DNA from: Actinomycetota bacterium
Lineage (GTDB): Bacteria; Acidobacteriota; Blastocatellia; Chloracidobacteriales; Chloracidobacteriaceae
Assembly: GCA_013298335.1 (NCBI GenBank)
Contig: JAAFHI010000253.1
Coordinates: 1 to 5,858 of the forward strand
Length of the DNA stretch: 5,858 bases
Direction of reading: 5' to 3'
The notes under the pieces were generated by a model, which was given only the letters and a program-made list of their open reading frames with translations, was not told the DNA's origin and did no database searches. Made by a program: the position numbers and the translations under genes. Shown here piece by piece: positions 5,714 through 5,858 of this stretch (position 1 is the stretch's first letter; every line of letters starts with the position of its first letter).

Positions 5714-5858
5714 GAAGAAAGGGGGCAGGGAACAGAGATCGGGGATCAGGGAAAGATAAGAAAGGGATCAGAAATCAGGGGCCAGGAATCAGGGGAAGAA
5801 AAAAAGCAGGTAACCTGAATTTTTTACTTGACGGTTCCCCTGGAAAAGCGACCCTGAC
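5714..5858 (+). other. Intergenic tail after mlaF
   Basis: Downstream of mlaF the window holds the AGGGATC-type repeat array, then an A-tract, a very small hairpin (CAGGT-A-ACCTG at 5807-5817) and a T-tract (TTTTTT at 5820-5825). A TTGACG hexamer at 5828-5833 resembles a -35 element, but no -10 is visible before the window ends. No coding sequence is supported. Confidence 0.5.
5727..5797 (+). repeat. Degenerate heptanucleotide array, consensus AGGGATC
   Basis: From 5727 the sequence can be cut into ten units of 7 bases (one of 8, at 5755-5762), most fitting AGGGATC or close variants such as AGAGATC, GGGGATC, AGGAATC and AGGGGCC. The plus strand is over 80 percent purine across the stretch. 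The unit length matches the arrays between mlaE and mlaF, but the consensus differs, so these are two families of the same kind of repeat. Confidence 0.75.

Noticed and set aside
5801..5825. A-tract, CAGGT-A-ACCTG, T-tract, considered as a bidirectional terminator for mlaF
   Set aside because: With a realistic loop only 3 GC-containing pairs remain in the core and the A/T flanks are offset by mismatches; too weak to call.

Overview
The window reads as chromosomal DNA (GC about 60 percent by eye) from a Gram-negative, outer-membrane-bearing bacterium. The main reason is an MlaE/MlaF lipid-transport pair, which serves the outer membrane. The phylum cannot be fixed from the sequence. The phosphate transporter looks very like proteobacterial PitA, while MlaF has a C-terminal insertion of a kind I recall from Acidobacteria-like and other non-enterobacterial MlaF proteins. 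I see no rRNA, tRNA, CRISPR array, transposase or phage gene. No gene-free stretch exceeds 300 bases.

Layout. (1) 1-1263, minus strand: a divalent-anion:Na+ symporter (DASS/CitT-like), its C-terminal end cut off by the window edge. (2) 1264-1394: a divergent intergenic region with no promoter I would defend. (3) 1395-2795, plus: pitA, a low-affinity inorganic phosphate transporter. (4) 2818-2851: a convincing intrinsic-terminator hairpin only 2 bases before the next Shine-Dalgarno sequence. (5) 2864-3724, plus: an exported DUF4846 protein of unknown function, probably a lipoprotein. (6) 3725-3960: intergenic, with a candidate sigma70-type promoter at 3773-3801. (7) About 3961-4725, plus: mlaE permease (a TTG start at 3874 is possible). 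(8) 4726-4897: a repeat-filled gap with two opposed arrays of a 7-bp G-rich repeat, forming a 30-bp imperfect inverted repeat and a minus-strand G-quadruplex motif. (9) 4898-5713, plus: mlaF ATPase. (10) 5714-5858: a purine-rich array of a second 7-bp repeat, then unassigned sequence to the window end.

How the genes work together. MlaE and MlaF are the inner-membrane permease and cytoplasmic ATPase of one phospholipid-transport ABC complex. They are adjacent and co-oriented, but separated by 172 bp of repeats. The substrate-binding MCE protein MlaD is not in the window and, if linked, starts beyond its right edge. PitA and the DASS protein are unrelated nutrient importers reading away from a shared 131-bp region. 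The DUF4846 protein has no obvious functional link to either side.

I see no new multi-gene system. The most unusual material is the pair of heptanucleotide repeat regions flanking mlaF, one of which abuts the mlaF start codon where a ribosome-binding site is expected. The next most interesting item is the DUF4846 protein, which may be an uncharacterised cysteine hydrolase.
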